Shown piece after piece: positions 15,332 through 24,361 of a DNA stretch of 64,000 nucleotides. The stretch covers positions 1,116,001 through 1,180,000 of the forward strand of contig NZ_CP109031.1 in the NCBI RefSeq assembly GCF_036226925.1, written 5' to 3'. The number at the start of each line of letters is the position of its first letter. The stretch's first letter is position 1. Under the pieces are notes generated by a model that was given only the letters and a program-made list of their open reading frames with translations, made no database searches and was not told where the DNA came from. The position numbers and the translations under genes are program-made. Origin of the DNA: Streptomyces sp. NBC_00659 (GTDB taxonomy: Bacteria; Actinomycetota; Actinomycetes; Streptomycetales; Streptomycetaceae).

Positions 15332-16909
15332 ATGCTGTCCGTGCACCAACGCTTCGCGGTCGTGGGAGCCGCCACCGCGACGCTGGCCCTGCTGGCGGCG
15401 GGTCTGCCGACGGTGGCGACCGCCGACGAGGGACCCGGCCTGTCCCGCTTCTACCGCCAGAAGGTCACGTGGGCGGCCTGCGAGGGCGACGGCATGCCCA
15501 AGGACCTCCAGTGCGGCAGGATCACCGTCCCCCTCGACTACGCGAGGCCGGGCCGCGGCACGCTGGACCTGGCGCTGGCCCGCTACCGGGCGACAGGCCG
15601 TTCACGGGGGTCGGTGGTGCTGAACTTCGGCGGTCCCGGCGGTGCGGGCGTTCCCGGGCTCGCCGCGGCCGGCAAGGACTTCATGGGCCTGACCAACGGC
15701 TACGACGTGGTGACCTTCGACCCCCGCGGCGTCGGCCGCTCCTCGCCGGTGAGCTGCGGAGACGGTGCGGACGAGATCTTCGGGGCAACGGCCGCCGGCA
15801 CCGACGTCCACGCGGCGCTCAAGGCGGTCAAGAAGGCAGCCGACACCTGCGCCCGGCACTCGGGGGCCGTCCTTCCGCACATCGGCACGGTCAACGCCTC
15901 CCGGGACCTGGACGTGATGCGTCAGGCGCTCGGCGACAAGAAGCTCAACTACCTCGGATTCTCCTACGGGACGCGGCTCGGCGCGGTGTACGCGGCCCAG
16001 TTCCCGAAGAAGACGGGACGGATGGTGCTCGACGGGGTCGACACGCTCACCGAGCCGCTCACCGAGCAGGGCCGCATAGGCGCGGAAGGCCAGCAGACCG
16101 CGCTCGACGACTTCATCACCTGGTGCGCGAAGAACATGGCCTGCCCGTTCGGACAGGACCGGCGCAGCGCGAGCGAACAGGTGGTCGAGCTCGTGAAGTC
16201 GCTCGACCGGGACCCGGTGCCGTCGGAGTACGGCCAGGCGTTCTCCGGACAGGACCTGGTGGGCGCGATCAGCCAGGCGCTCTACAGCAAGGAGATGTGG
16301 CCCGTCCTCGAACAGGCCCTCGGTCTGCTGGTCCAGGACGGCGACACCCACGGACTCACCCAGCTCTCCGGCGGCGCATCCCTGCCGGCCACCTCCACGC
16401 CCGTCCGGCAGGGGCCCCGGCAGAACGGCGGGCTCGTCGACGCCGAGGACGTCCCGCTGGACAACCTCCCGGCCGCCCTGATGGCCGTCAACTGCGCCGA
16501 CGACCCCGACCGGCCCAGTGCCGGCCAGGTCGCCGAGCAGGTCGCCGGACTGCGTGCCGCCTACGAGGAGGCGTCGCCCGTCTTCGGCCGGTACCGGCTC
16601 GCCCAGGTGCTCATGTGCTACGGCCGCCCGAAGGGCACCGACTACATACGCGAGAAGGTCCGCGACGTACCCGCCTCGAAGATTCTGCTCGTCGGCACCC
16701 GCGGGGACCCGGCGACCCCCTACCGCTGGACCGTGGAGACCGCCAGGCGTCTGGGTTCCTCGGCCGTGGTGCTCGACAACAAGGGCGACGGGCACACCGG
16801 GTACGCGTCCTCGAAGTGCGTGCACCGCAAGGTCGACGACTTCCTGCTGTATGGGTCGCTGCCGGCCGGCGGCAGCTCCTGCGGTCCGCAGGACACGGAC
16901 GGCTACTGA
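15332..16909 (+). CDS. secreted alpha/beta hydrolase, tripeptidyl aminopeptidase (SlpD/TAP) family
   Basis: A 525-residue exported hydrolase. A signal peptide (residues 1-33, ATATLALLAAGLPTVATADE) leads to the alpha/beta fold. VVLNFGGPGGAGVPG is the oxyanion-hole block, LGFSYGTRLGAVYA holds the nucleophile serine in GFSYG, VGTRGDPATPYRW the acidic residue, and GDGHTGYASSKC the catalytic histidine, followed by the conserved C-terminal cysteine region. The family removes N-terminal peptides from extracellular proteins. GGAGG seven bases before ATG 15332 fixes the start. It is divergent from the chaplin gene. Whether it is lipid-linked, as in Slp proteins, is not evident. Confidence 0.88.
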   Translation: MLSVHQRFAVVGAATATLALLAAGLPTVATADEGPGLSRFYRQKVTWAACEGDGMPKDLQCGRITVPLDYARPGRGTLDLALARYRATGRSRGSVVLNFGGPGGAGVPGLAAAGKDFMGLTNGYDVVTFDPRGVGRSSPVSCGDGADEIFGATAAGTDVHAALKAVKKAADTCARHSGAVLPHIGTVNASRDLDVMRQALGDKKLNYLGFSYGTRLGAVYAAQFPKKTGRMVLDGVDTLTEPLTEQGRIGAEGQQTALDDFITWCAKNMACPFGQDRRSASEQVVELVKSLDRDPVPSEYGQAFSGQDLVGAISQALYSKEMWPVLEQALGLLVQDGDTHGLTQLSGGASLPATSTPVRQGPRQNGGLVDAEDVPLDNLPAALMAVNCADDPDRPSAGQVAEQVAGLRAAYEEASPVFGRYRLAQVLMCYGRPKGTDYIREKVRDVPASKILLVGTRGDPATPYRWTVETARRLGSSAVVLDNKGDGHTGYASSKCVHRKVDDFLLYGSLPAGGSSCGPQDTDGY

Positions 16910-16974
16910 CAGGCACCTCACCGGGTGAGCGTGACGGCCCGCGCGGGTGTCCCCGATCAGCGGCTTTCGCCTCC

Positions 16975-18570
16975 ATGGGTTTGACTCCTGGTGTGCGCCG
17001 GATGCTCCCACTGCTGCTCGTCGCCCTCGGCGCGGCCGGGGCGCTGCTTCTGGTGGGCGCCGTCTCCGCCTGGTGGTGGTGCGCGGCGGGCCCGCTGCTG
17101 GCACTGACCGCGCTCGGCGGCCATGACCTGGTGCAGCGCCGCCACTCCGTGCTGCGCAACTATCCGCTGCTCGGCCGTCTGGGCTTCCCGCCGGAGGCGC
17201 AGCGCCCGGAGCGCCGGCGGCGCTTCGTCGGGCGCCGCGTCGACGGGCGGCCCTTCGACCGTGCGGTCCGCACCCTCGTGCACGAGCGGGCGAAGGGCGT
17301 CGAGGCCGAGGAGCCGTTCGGCACGGAGCGTGACGTGTACGGGGACGGCCATGAGTTCCTGGAGCCGTCGATGCGCCCGGTCGAGGTTCCGGACGAACCG
17401 CCCGTGGTCCGGGTGGGCGGCCCCGACTGCACCCAGCCCTACGACATGGCTCTGCTGAACGTCTCCGCGATGAGCTTCGGAGCCCTGTCCCCGAGCGCCG
17501 TCCTGGCGCTCAACAGGGGTGCGGCGCTGGGGGGTTTCGCGCAGGACACCGGCGAGGGCGGTCTGTCGGACCATCACCTGCGCGGGGGCGGTGACCTCGT
17601 CTGGGAGATCGGCACAGGGTACTTCGGGTGTCGTACCGCCGAAGGGGACTTCGAGGAGCGGGAGTTCAAGGACAAGGCAGCGCTGCCCGAGGTCAAGTGC
17701 GTGTCGTTGAAGCTCTCCCAGGGGGCGAAGCCGGGGGTCGGCGGGGTGCTGCCCGGGGCGAAGGTGAGCGCGGAGATCGCCCGGGCGCGCGGGGTGCCCG
17801 AGGGAGTCACCGTGGTGTCGCCTCCGTACCACCGGGTGTTCTCGACCCCGAGGGAGCTGGTGCGGTTCGTCGCCCGGATGCGCGAGCTGGCGGGCGGCAA
17901 GCCGACCGGCCTGAAGCTGTGTGTCGGCTCGCGGCGCCAGTTCCTGGCCGTCTGCAAGGCGATGCTCGCCGAGGGGGTGACACCCGACTTCGTCGTCGTG
18001 GACGGCTCGGAGGGCGGCACGGGGGCCGCGCCCCCGGAGTTCGCCGGCACCATCGGCACACCGCTGACCGAGGGTCTGATCACGGTGCACAACGCGCTGG
18101 TCGGCACCGGGCTGCGCGACCGGGTCCGGATCGGTGCGAGCGGCAGGGTCGCGACCGGCTCGGACATCGTCAGACGCCTTCTCCAGGGCGCCGACTACAC
18201 CAACGCCGCCCGCGCGATGATGTTCGCCGTCGGCTGCGTCCAGGCCCGGCGGTGCCACACGAACACCTGCCCGGCCGGTGTGGCGACCCAGGATCCGCGC
18301 CGGTTCCGCGCGCTGGACGTGGCCGACAAGGCCGAGCGGGTGCGGCGCTACCAGCTGGCCACCGTGCACAGCGCGAGCCGGATCATGGCCGCGATGGGCG
18401 TGCGGGATCCCGGCGAGCTCACACCCCACCGGCTGCTGCGGCGCGTCGGACCGGCGACGGTGAGGTCGTACGCGGAGCTGTACGAGTGGCTCGCGCCCGG
18501 GGTGCTGCTGGCCGAGCCGCCGTCGGCCTGGGCGGCTGACTGGGCCGCCGCCGATCCGGACTCCTTCTGA
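16975..18570 (+). CDS. membrane-anchored FMN-binding glutamate synthase-family protein
   Basis: A 531-residue protein. Two hydrophobic segments at residues 10-50 anchor it, then comes the central FMN domain of GltB: LNVSAMSFGALSPSAVLALNRGA, GEGGLSDHHL, VGGVLPGAKVSAEIARARG, VVDGSEGGTGAAPPEF and GRVATGSDIVRRLLQGAD. CVQARRCHTNTCPAGVAT carries the C-x5-C-x4-C iron-sulfur motif. The glutaminase domain of true glutamate synthase is missing, as in the widespread stand-alone FMN glutamate-synthase-like proteins, whose reaction is mostly unknown. No GltD-like partner lies nearby. The start is uncertain: ATG 16975 has no good ribosome site and ATG 17002 is possible. Confidence 0.85.
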   Translation: MGLTPGVRRMLPLLLVALGAAGALLLVGAVSAWWWCAAGPLLALTALGGHDLVQRRHSVLRNYPLLGRLGFPPEAQRPERRRRFVGRRVDGRPFDRAVRTLVHERAKGVEAEEPFGTERDVYGDGHEFLEPSMRPVEVPDEPPVVRVGGPDCTQPYDMALLNVSAMSFGALSPSAVLALNRGAALGGFAQDTGEGGLSDHHLRGGGDLVWEIGTGYFGCRTAEGDFEEREFKDKAALPEVKCVSLKLSQGAKPGVGGVLPGAKVSAEIARARGVPEGVTVVSPPYHRVFSTPRELVRFVARMRELAGGKPTGLKLCVGSRRQFLAVCKAMLAEGVTPDFVVVDGSEGGTGAAPPEFAGTIGTPLTEGLITVHNALVGTGLRDRVRIGASGRVATGSDIVRRLLQGADYTNAARAMMFAVGCVQARRCHTNTCPAGVATQDPRRFRALDVADKAERVRRYQLATVHSASRIMAAMGVRDPGELTPHRLLRRVGPATVRSYAELYEWLAPGVLLAEPPSAWAADWAAADPDSF

Positions 18571-18726
18571 GCCGTCGAGCGGCCCGGCCTGCGCGGGCGG
18601 TCACAAGTGCCCGGAACGTGCGACTGAAAGACCGGCGTCAGGGTGCTGCGTCATCGATCTTCGCGGCCGACAATCGGATCACCGGGACGGAACGGCCCGG
18701 GCAGTCGTCGGAGAGGTGCGCACCGC

Positions 18727-19740
18727 GTGAGTGAGCTGTTGGGTGTGGCGGTACTGGGTGCCGGCCACATGGGAGCCGACCATGTACGCCGCTTGGATCA
18801 GGTGGTGAGCGGTGCAAGAGTCGCCGCGGTGGCGGATCCCGACACCGGTCGCGCCGCGGAGGCGGCGGCTGGCATCGACGGCGTGTCGGTCCACGCCGAG
18901 GCGGCGGCCGCGCTCGACGCGCCGGGGGTGGACGCCGTCCTGGTCGCCTCCCCCGGCCCCGCGCACGAGGAGGCCCTGCTCGCGGCGTTCGCCCGGGGTC
19001 TTCCGGTGCTGTGCGAGAAGCCGCTGGTGCCGGAGTCGGCCGGGGCGCTGCGGGTGATGGAGGCGGAGGTACGGCTCGGGCGGCGGCTGGCGCAGGTCGG
19101 GTTCATGCGCCGGTACGACGCCGAGTACCAGCGCCTGAAGTCCCTGCTGGACAGCGGCCGGCTGGGCCGCCCGCTCATGCTGCACTGCACCCACCGCAAT
19201 GTGTCCTCGCCGCCCGGCTTCACCTCGGCGATGCTGGTCAACAGTTCCGTCTCGCACGAGATCGACGTGGCGCGCTGGCTGCTGGGACAGGAGCTCACGG
19301 CGGTGACCGTGCTGCGCCCCCGGTCGTCCTCGACCGCGCCCGAGGGGCTGATCGACCCTCAGTTCGTCCTGTTCGAGACGGCCGGCGGCGCCCTGGTCGA
19401 CGTCGAGGTCTTCGTGAACTGCGGGTTCGGCTACCAGGTGGCGTGCGAGGCGGTGTGCGAGTCGGGGAGCGCCCGGATCGGGGACGAGCGCTCCATGGCC
19501 GTCACGACGGCGGGCGGCAGACACGAGGAGGTGGCGCAGGACTATCTCGTGCGCTTCGCCGACGCCTACGACCGTGAGGTGCAGGCCTGGGTGGACGCCA
19601 CCCGGGCCGGCCGGGTCACCGGACCCGGGGTCTGGGACGGGTACGCGGCGTCCGCCGTCGCCGAGGCGGGAGTCCGGGCGCTGGAGAGCGGCGGCCGGGT
19701 GGCCGTCGAACTCGTCCCGCGCCCCGACCTCTACACCTGA
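18727..19740 (+). CDS. Gfo/Idh/MocA family oxidoreductase, inositol 2-dehydrogenase-like
   Basis: A 337-residue NAD(P)-dependent sugar or inositol dehydrogenase. [17 protein letters not shown] is the dinucleotide-binding motif, VLCEKPL contains the catalytic-site lysine, and [15 protein letters not shown] the active-site Asp/His region in the form found in IolG. The GTG at 18727 has GGAGAGG about 10 bases upstream and places the Rossmann fold at residue 7. The gene stands alone, with a promoter-sized 156-bp gap before it and a TetR gene 214 bp after it. IolG-type activity is the best guess; other polyol or sugar substrates cannot be excluded. Confidence 0.85.
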   Translation: MSELLGVAVLGAGHMGADHVRRLDQVVSGARVAAVADPDTGRAAEAAAGIDGVSVHAEAAAALDAPGVDAVLVASPGPAHEEALLAAFARGLPVLCEKPLVPESAGALRVMEAEVRLGRRLAQVGFMRRYDAEYQRLKSLLDSGRLGRPLMLHCTHRNVSSPPGFTSAMLVNSSVSHEIDVARWLLGQELTAVTVLRPRSSSTAPEGLIDPQFVLFETAGGALVDVEVFVNCGFGYQVACEAVCESGSARIGDERSMAVTTAGGRHEEVAQDYLVRFADAYDREVQAWVDATRAGRVTGPGVWDGYAASAVAEAGVRALESGGRVAVELVPRPDLYT

Positions 19741-19883
19741 CCGGCTCACCGGCGGGCGGCGGCCGCGCAATTCCTGGCGGGCCGCCCCACGCAGCCGGGC
19801 CGCCGGGCCGGCGAACGCGGCGCGGGTCGACTCCGCCGGCCCGGGCCCCGGCCATCGCATATCGGGTGCACGAGACTCTCACG

Positions 19884-19911
19884 TTACTGACTATCTCGTT
19901 CGTGATAGGCT
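19884..19911 (+). promoter_or_regulatory. TetR promoter with overlapping 18-bp operator
   Basis: TTACTG (19884-19889) and TAGGCT (19906-19911), 16 bp apart, look like -35 and -10 elements. Between them lies CTATCTCG-TT-CGTGATAG (19891-19908), in which 7 of 8 arm positions are symmetric. The layout predicts self-repression by the TetR protein starting at 19955. Confidence 0.6.
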
Positions 19912-19954
19912 ATAACCAACTTGATGTCCGCCCCCGACACGAAGAGGCGACGAC

Positions 19955-20638
19955 GTGGACGCAGACACCCGGAGCGGGACCGGACCGCGCGACCGGTTCC
20001 GCGCGCAGGTGCGCCAGGAGGTGAAGACGGCGGCGCTGCGCCAGCTCGCCGAGGGCGGCCCGGAGGCACTGTCGCTCAACGCGATCGCCAAGCAGCTGGG
20101 CATGACGGGCCCCGCGCTGTACCGCTACTTCGCCAACCGCGACAGCCTGTTGACCGACCTCGTCGTCGACGCCTACGGAGACCTGGCGTCGGCGCTCGCC
20201 CGGGCGGCCGCCGAGGCCGGCCCGGCGGACCCGGCCGCCCGGCTGACCGGACTGGTCCACGCCTACCGGGCCTGGGCGCTGGCCGAGCCGCACCGCTACC
20301 GGCTGCTCTTCCGCGCGCCGCTCCAGGGCTACGACGCCCAGGCCGCGAGCCTGGTCGAGGCCTCGCAGCCGGCCATGACCGTACTCCTGGACGCGGTGAG
20401 CGCCCTGGCCGAGCCGGAGCCGCACATCCCGGGCGGCACGGCGGCGCAGTTCACCAAGTGGCGGGAGCGGCACGGCTTCGAGGACGTGCCGGAAGCGGTC
20501 GCCGCACGCTCCACGCTGCTGTGGGCCCATCTGCACGGCATCGTCGCCCTGGAGATCGAGGGCAACTTCACGTCGATGGGCATCGATCCGTCCCCTCTCT
20601 ACGAGGCCGAGGTGGCGGAGTTCGTGCGCTCGCCCTGA
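19955..20638 (+). CDS. TetR family regulator with WHG-type C-terminal domain
   Basis: A 227-residue repressor. The helix-turn-helix covers residues 20-65 (AALRQLAEGGPEALSLNAIAKQLGMTGPALYRYFANRDSLLTDLV). HAYRAWALAEPHRYRLLFRAPLQGY and LLWAHLHGIVALEIEGNF are characteristic of the TetR_C_13/WHG ligand domain. The start is GTG 19955 with a weak AGGCGA site. The operator-like palindrome in its own promoter suggests autoregulation. No divergent partner gene exists, and the upstream oxidoreductase is read in the same direction, so its targets are unclear. Confidence 0.9.
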   Translation: MDADTRSGTGPRDRFRAQVRQEVKTAALRQLAEGGPEALSLNAIAKQLGMTGPALYRYFANRDSLLTDLVVDAYGDLASALARAAAEAGPADPAARLTGLVHAYRAWALAEPHRYRLLFRAPLQGYDAQAASLVEASQPAMTVLLDAVSALAEPEPHIPGGTAAQFTKWRERHGFEDVPEAVAARSTLLWAHLHGIVALEIEGNFTSMGIDPSPLYEAEVAEFVRSP

Positions 20639-20920
20639 ACGGACCCCGAACGCTCGCACAAACGCCCCTCGAACAGCAGAGTGAAAGCCTCATGCAGGAC
20701 CGCCTGCGGCCGTCAAGTCGCGTACGGTGTCTACGACTTGACGCCGAACGGCGACTACCTCATCGGGACCGGTCACCCACTCCGGGAGGACTGCGGCATA
20801 TACCAGAAGCATGGCCGTATCGGGTGTTGCCAAACCACTTACAGTGCGTCGCGGGCTGTGCGACAGTCGTCATGGTCCTTCCGTCGCCTAGGTCGTACCG
20901 TCCCCGCATCGGAGTACGTC

Positions 20921-22390
20921 ATGCCACCCCATCTCTCTGCGGACCGCCCCGCCGCCCAGCCGCCCCGGCGCGGCACGGTCGACGCGCTCATCTCGCAGAC
21001 GCGGCGCCTGCGCGGTGAGGTGGACGCCGTACGGCGTGAGGCACCCGCCGACGAAGAGGACGCGCAGGGACGCTGGCAGCGCGCGCTGTGCAATCTGGCA
21101 CTGCATCAACTGAACGACCTGGACGCGCACCTGGCTCAGCTGCGGGACGGACCGACGGAGCTGCCCGTCCCGCCCGAGGCCACCTCCGCCGCCCGGACCG
21201 CGCCGGCCGTACCCCGGCAGGGCTCCCTGCTGAGCCGGGTCGGCAGCGCCGAGTGGAACCTGCTGACGGACGAGGCGAGCTGGTCCGGCGAGCTCTACCA
21301 GATCCTGGGCCGCGACGCCGTCGCTCCCCCGCTCACCCTCGACGAGCTGCCCTCACTGGTCCTGGACGAGGACCGGCCGATGCTGACGACGATGGTCACC
21401 GACTGCCTCATCGACGCCAAACCCATCGACGGGGAGTTCCGCATCGTGCGGCCCGACGGTGGAGTGCGGACCGTGCACATGATGGGCGAGCCCGTGCTCG
21501 ACGCCGACGGCAGCACCGCCTCGATGTGGGCCGTGCTGCGCGATGTCAGCGAACTGCGCCGCAATCAGCGGACGGTGGGCGAGACCCGGGAATCCCTCCA
21601 GCGCCAGCGGCACGTCGCACAGACCGAGCACCGGCTCGCGGTCGAACTCCAGGAGGCCGTGCTGCCGCCCTGGCGCGGCTCCCTGCGTTTCCCGCGCCAG
21701 GGACCCCGGGCGCTGGACGTGGCGGCCCACTATCTGCCGTCGTCGACCAGCGCGCTGATCGGCGGCAACTGGTACGACGCCCTCGAACTCCCCGACGGGG
21801 AAACCCTGTTGAGCGTCGGCGACCTCACCGGCCATGGCGTCGGCGTGACGTCGGGAATGGCGATGCTGCTCGGTGCCCTGCGCGGCATGGCGGTGGCGGG
21901 CACCCAGCCCGGTCAACTCCTCTCCTGGCTCAATCAGTTGCTCGACGCCACCGTCCAGCCCGCTCTGGGCAGCGCCGTCTGCTGCCGCTACCTCCCCGCG
22001 ACCCGCACCCTCAGCTGGGCGCAGGCGGGACACCCCGCCCCGCTGCTGTACCGCGACGGGACGGGGCGCACGCTGGCCGCACCGGACGGCGTCCTGCTCG
22101 GAGCCACCTCCGGCGCGGTCTACGGGCAGGCCGAGGAGACCCTCCGCGCGGGCGACCTGCTGCTCCTGCACACCGAGGGACTGGTTCCCCGGCGAGCAGG
22201 GGCCGCCCCTCACCCGGACGAAACCGAACGTCAGGGAGCGGTGACGGCCGTCCAGAGGCTGCTCGACCTGGCCCCGCGCTTCGGCGAGGCCCGTACGGCC
22301 CAGGACTGTATCCGGATGGTTGTCGAGGAATGCGGCGCAGCCGAGCGCGAGGACGACGCCTGCGTACTCATCGCCCGGATCGGATCCTGA
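20921..22390 (+). CDS. PAS domain plus SpoIIE/PP2C phosphatase-like protein
   Basis: A 489-residue cytosolic regulator. A helical N-terminal region (to about 110) precedes a PAS fold (SAEWNLLTDEASWSGELYQILGRDA... to WAVLRDVSELRR), a short coiled coil, then a SpoIIE domain (ALDVAAHYLPSS to DACVLIARIGS). SpoIIE enzymes dephosphorylate anti-sigma-factor antagonists. The usual metal-binding motif GGDWYD reads GGNWYDAL here; the following SVGDLTGHG and the C-terminal EREDDACV acidic residues are kept, so catalysis may be reduced or altered. GGAG six bases before ATG 20921 supports the start. The 282-bp gap upstream shows no gene. Confidence 0.87.
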   Translation: MPPHLSADRPAAQPPRRGTVDALISQTRRLRGEVDAVRREAPADEEDAQGRWQRALCNLALHQLNDLDAHLAQLRDGPTELPVPPEATSAARTAPAVPRQGSLLSRVGSAEWNLLTDEASWSGELYQILGRDAVAPPLTLDELPSLVLDEDRPMLTTMVTDCLIDAKPIDGEFRIVRPDGGVRTVHMMGEPVLDADGSTASMWAVLRDVSELRRNQRTVGETRESLQRQRHVAQTEHRLAVELQEAVLPPWRGSLRFPRQGPRALDVAAHYLPSSTSALIGGNWYDALELPDGETLLSVGDLTGHGVGVTSGMAMLLGALRGMAVAGTQPGQLLSWLNQLLDATVQPALGSAVCCRYLPATRTLSWAQAGHPAPLLYRDGTGRTLAAPDGVLLGATSGAVYGQAEETLRAGDLLLLHTEGLVPRRAGAAPHPDETERQGAVTAVQRLLDLAPRFGEARTAQDCIRMVVEECGAAEREDDACVLIARIGS

Positions 22391-22526
22391 GGCCGAGGAT
22401 GCCGAGGACGACGGGAACGCCTGGAACACCGGAGCCCGACGGCACCGGAGCACAACGAGACGGAGCCGGACGAGACCGAGCCGGACAGACGGAGAGACGG
22501 CCGGGACCGGCATCCTCCCCTGACGG

Positions 22527-22548
22527 CGGCTGACGCCGTTGTCAGCCG
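22527..22548. terminator. hairpin between convergent genes
   Basis: CGGCTGAC and GTCAGCCG form perfect 8-bp arms with a 6-nt loop between the rightward SpoIIE gene and the leftward NsdA-like gene. There is no T-run. The rest of this 237-bp gap holds no gene. Confidence 0.5.
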
Positions 22549-22627
22549 AGCCGCCGCGGCGCGGCCGGCGCCGAACACCCGCTCGCGCGGGAGACGTCAG
22601 AGCACTCGGGCTCCCGCAGTCGGCGAC

Positions 22628-24130
22628 CTAGACTCGCGCGCCGTCGCCGCGCCGGGGCTTGAGCGAACCCTTCGGCAGCGCGAGTTTGATCTCCTCACGC
22701 AGATCGCTGATCTTCGGATAGCTGGAGTACTGCCCCGTGAGCCGGTACATCTCGCGCAGCCGGTCCCACGTGCGATGGGAGGAGTTGGCGCCCATCGACG
22801 TCAGGGCCAGTCGCGCGTAGCGGTCGGCCTGTTCGGGATCGTCGGCGATGAAGCAGGCCGAGGCGAGCGAGATGTGGTCGAAGATCTTCGACCGGTCCCG
22901 CCCCGACTCCCGCAGCTTCAGCGCCTCCTTGGCGTGACGCTGAGCGGTCGCCGCGGCGGCCGGCTCGTGCTCGGCGAGCGTGCGGTAGGCGAGTGCCTGC
23001 ATGCCGTGCATGTCGGCCTCGTCGAACAACTGCATCCAGCTGGGCGGAGGGACGTCACCCCGGTCGGAGACGAACAGGTCCTCCGCCACACCCAGGGTGC
23101 GCCGCATGGCCTGCCCCTTGCCCAGGGACGCCTGTGCCCAGGCCTCGATGGTGTGCAGCATCGCCTGGGTGCGGGGCAGGACCTCGTCACCGGATCCGGA
23201 CTTGGCGAGCTTCATGAGGTCGAGCGCGTCGTCCGGCCGGCCCAGGTGCACCATCTGACGGGCGGCCCGGGAGAGCGCCTCCCCCGCGCGGGGCCGGTCG
23301 CCGCCCTCGCGGGCCGCGTGGGCGGCGATGACGAAGTACTTCTGAGCCGTGGGCTCCAGGCCGACGTCGTGCGACATCCAGCCCGCGAGGACGGCGAGGT
23401 TGGCGGCGACGCCCCACAGGCGCCGCTGGAGATGGTCGGGGTGCCGGTAGGAGAGCATGCCTCCCACTTCGTTGAGCTGGCCCACCACGGCCTTGCGTTG
23501 CAGCCCGCCACCGCGGGCCGCGTCCCAGGCCCGGAACACCTCGACGGAGCGCTCCAGTTCCTCGATCTCCTGCGACCCGATGGGGGCGGCCTCGTAGCGG
23601 TCGAACCCGGCGGGGTCGGCGTGCAGGGGGTCTTCGAACTGCGGAGCGTCGGCCGCGAGGGCCGGATCGTTGCGGAGCCAGTCGTGCATGGCAGGGCTGA
23701 GTGCGGATCCCGCGGCGAGCGCGGCACCCGCGCCCACCAAGCCGCGTCGGTTGAGCATGAGGTCCATTCCCGTGAATTCGGTGAGGACCACGGCGGTTCG
23801 GTCGGGCGCCCACGGCACTCCGTCGGGATGTTCCGCACTCCCGGCGGCGCCTTGCCGTTTCCCCGCGCGCCCGTGCCGGACCAGACCGAGGTCCTCGATG
23901 GTCACGACACGGCCGAGACGCTCGGTGAACAGAGCAGCCAGCACCCGCGGCACCGGATCACGCGGGATCTCTCCCATGTCGATCCACCGCCGCACCCGCG
24001 AGGTGTCGGTCGCCAGCTGGGGGTGGCCCATGGCCGCCGCCTGCCGGTTGACCAGCCTCGCGAGTTCACCCTTGGACCAGCCGGCCAGGCCGAACAGGTC
24101 CGACAGACGAGTGTTGGGTTGTCCGTTCAC
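22628..24130 (-). CDS. NsdA/NsdB-like TPR regulatory protein
   Basis: A 500-residue cytosolic protein. Residues 1-80 (LSDLFGLAGWSKGELARLVNRQAA to WIDMGEIPRDPVPRVLAALF) look like an XRE-type DNA-binding region. LTEFTGMDLMLNRRGLVGAGAALAAG near 130 is a conserved block often mislabelled as a Tat signal. From about 180 to the end the protein is an array of TPR-like helices. Proteins of this build include NsdA, a negative regulator of sporulation and antibiotic production in Streptomyces coelicolor. GTG 24130 is preferred, with GGGG upstream. It is divergent from a TTA-containing phosphotransferase gene. The family assignment is by overall resemblance only. Confidence 0.7.
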   Translation of the reverse strand: MNGQPNTRLSDLFGLAGWSKGELARLVNRQAAAMGHPQLATDTSRVRRWIDMGEIPRDPVPRVLAALFTERLGRVVTIEDLGLVRHGRAGKRQGAAGSAEHPDGVPWAPDRTAVVLTEFTGMDLMLNRRGLVGAGAALAAGSALSPAMHDWLRNDPALAADAPQFEDPLHADPAGFDRYEAAPIGSQEIEELERSVEVFRAWDAARGGGLQRKAVVGQLNEVGGMLSYRHPDHLQRRLWGVAANLAVLAGWMSHDVGLEPTAQKYFVIAAHAAREGGDRPRAGEALSRAARQMVHLGRPDDALDLMKLAKSGSGDEVLPRTQAMLHTIEAWAQASLGKGQAMRRTLGVAEDLFVSDRGDVPPPSWMQLFDEADMHGMQALAYRTLAEHEPAAAATAQRHAKEALKLRESGRDRSKIFDHISLASACFIADDPEQADRYARLALTSMGANSSHRTWDRLREMYRLTGQYSSYPKISDLREEIKLALPKGSLKPRRGDGARV

Positions 24131-24361
24131 GTCAAGCCCCCAGGTTCTCGGCTGATTTCGACAGTAACCGCCTGTCAGTTGCTGAGCGACTATTCGCCAG
24201 GGTTCGCCAGGGTGCGCCAGATGGTGTGCCAGTGGACGTCGGGTGTCAGGTAGGAACGCGCCACCCCGACCCGGTTGCCAGGGACATTCCCCAGGATGAA
24301 CCAGGCGGCCGGGGCGGGCAGCGCGGCAACTCGCAGGCACACGAAGGGATCTGTTTCGCCC

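Noticed and set aside
20681-20920. N-terminal extension of the PAS-SpoIIE protein
   Set aside because: The added residues look random and Cys/Arg-rich, while ATG 20921 has GGAG at the right distance.
23670-23760. Tat signal in the NsdA-like protein (LNRRGLVGAGAALAAG)
   Set aside because: The RR block is internal, about 130 residues into a cytosolic regulator, so it is not an export signal.
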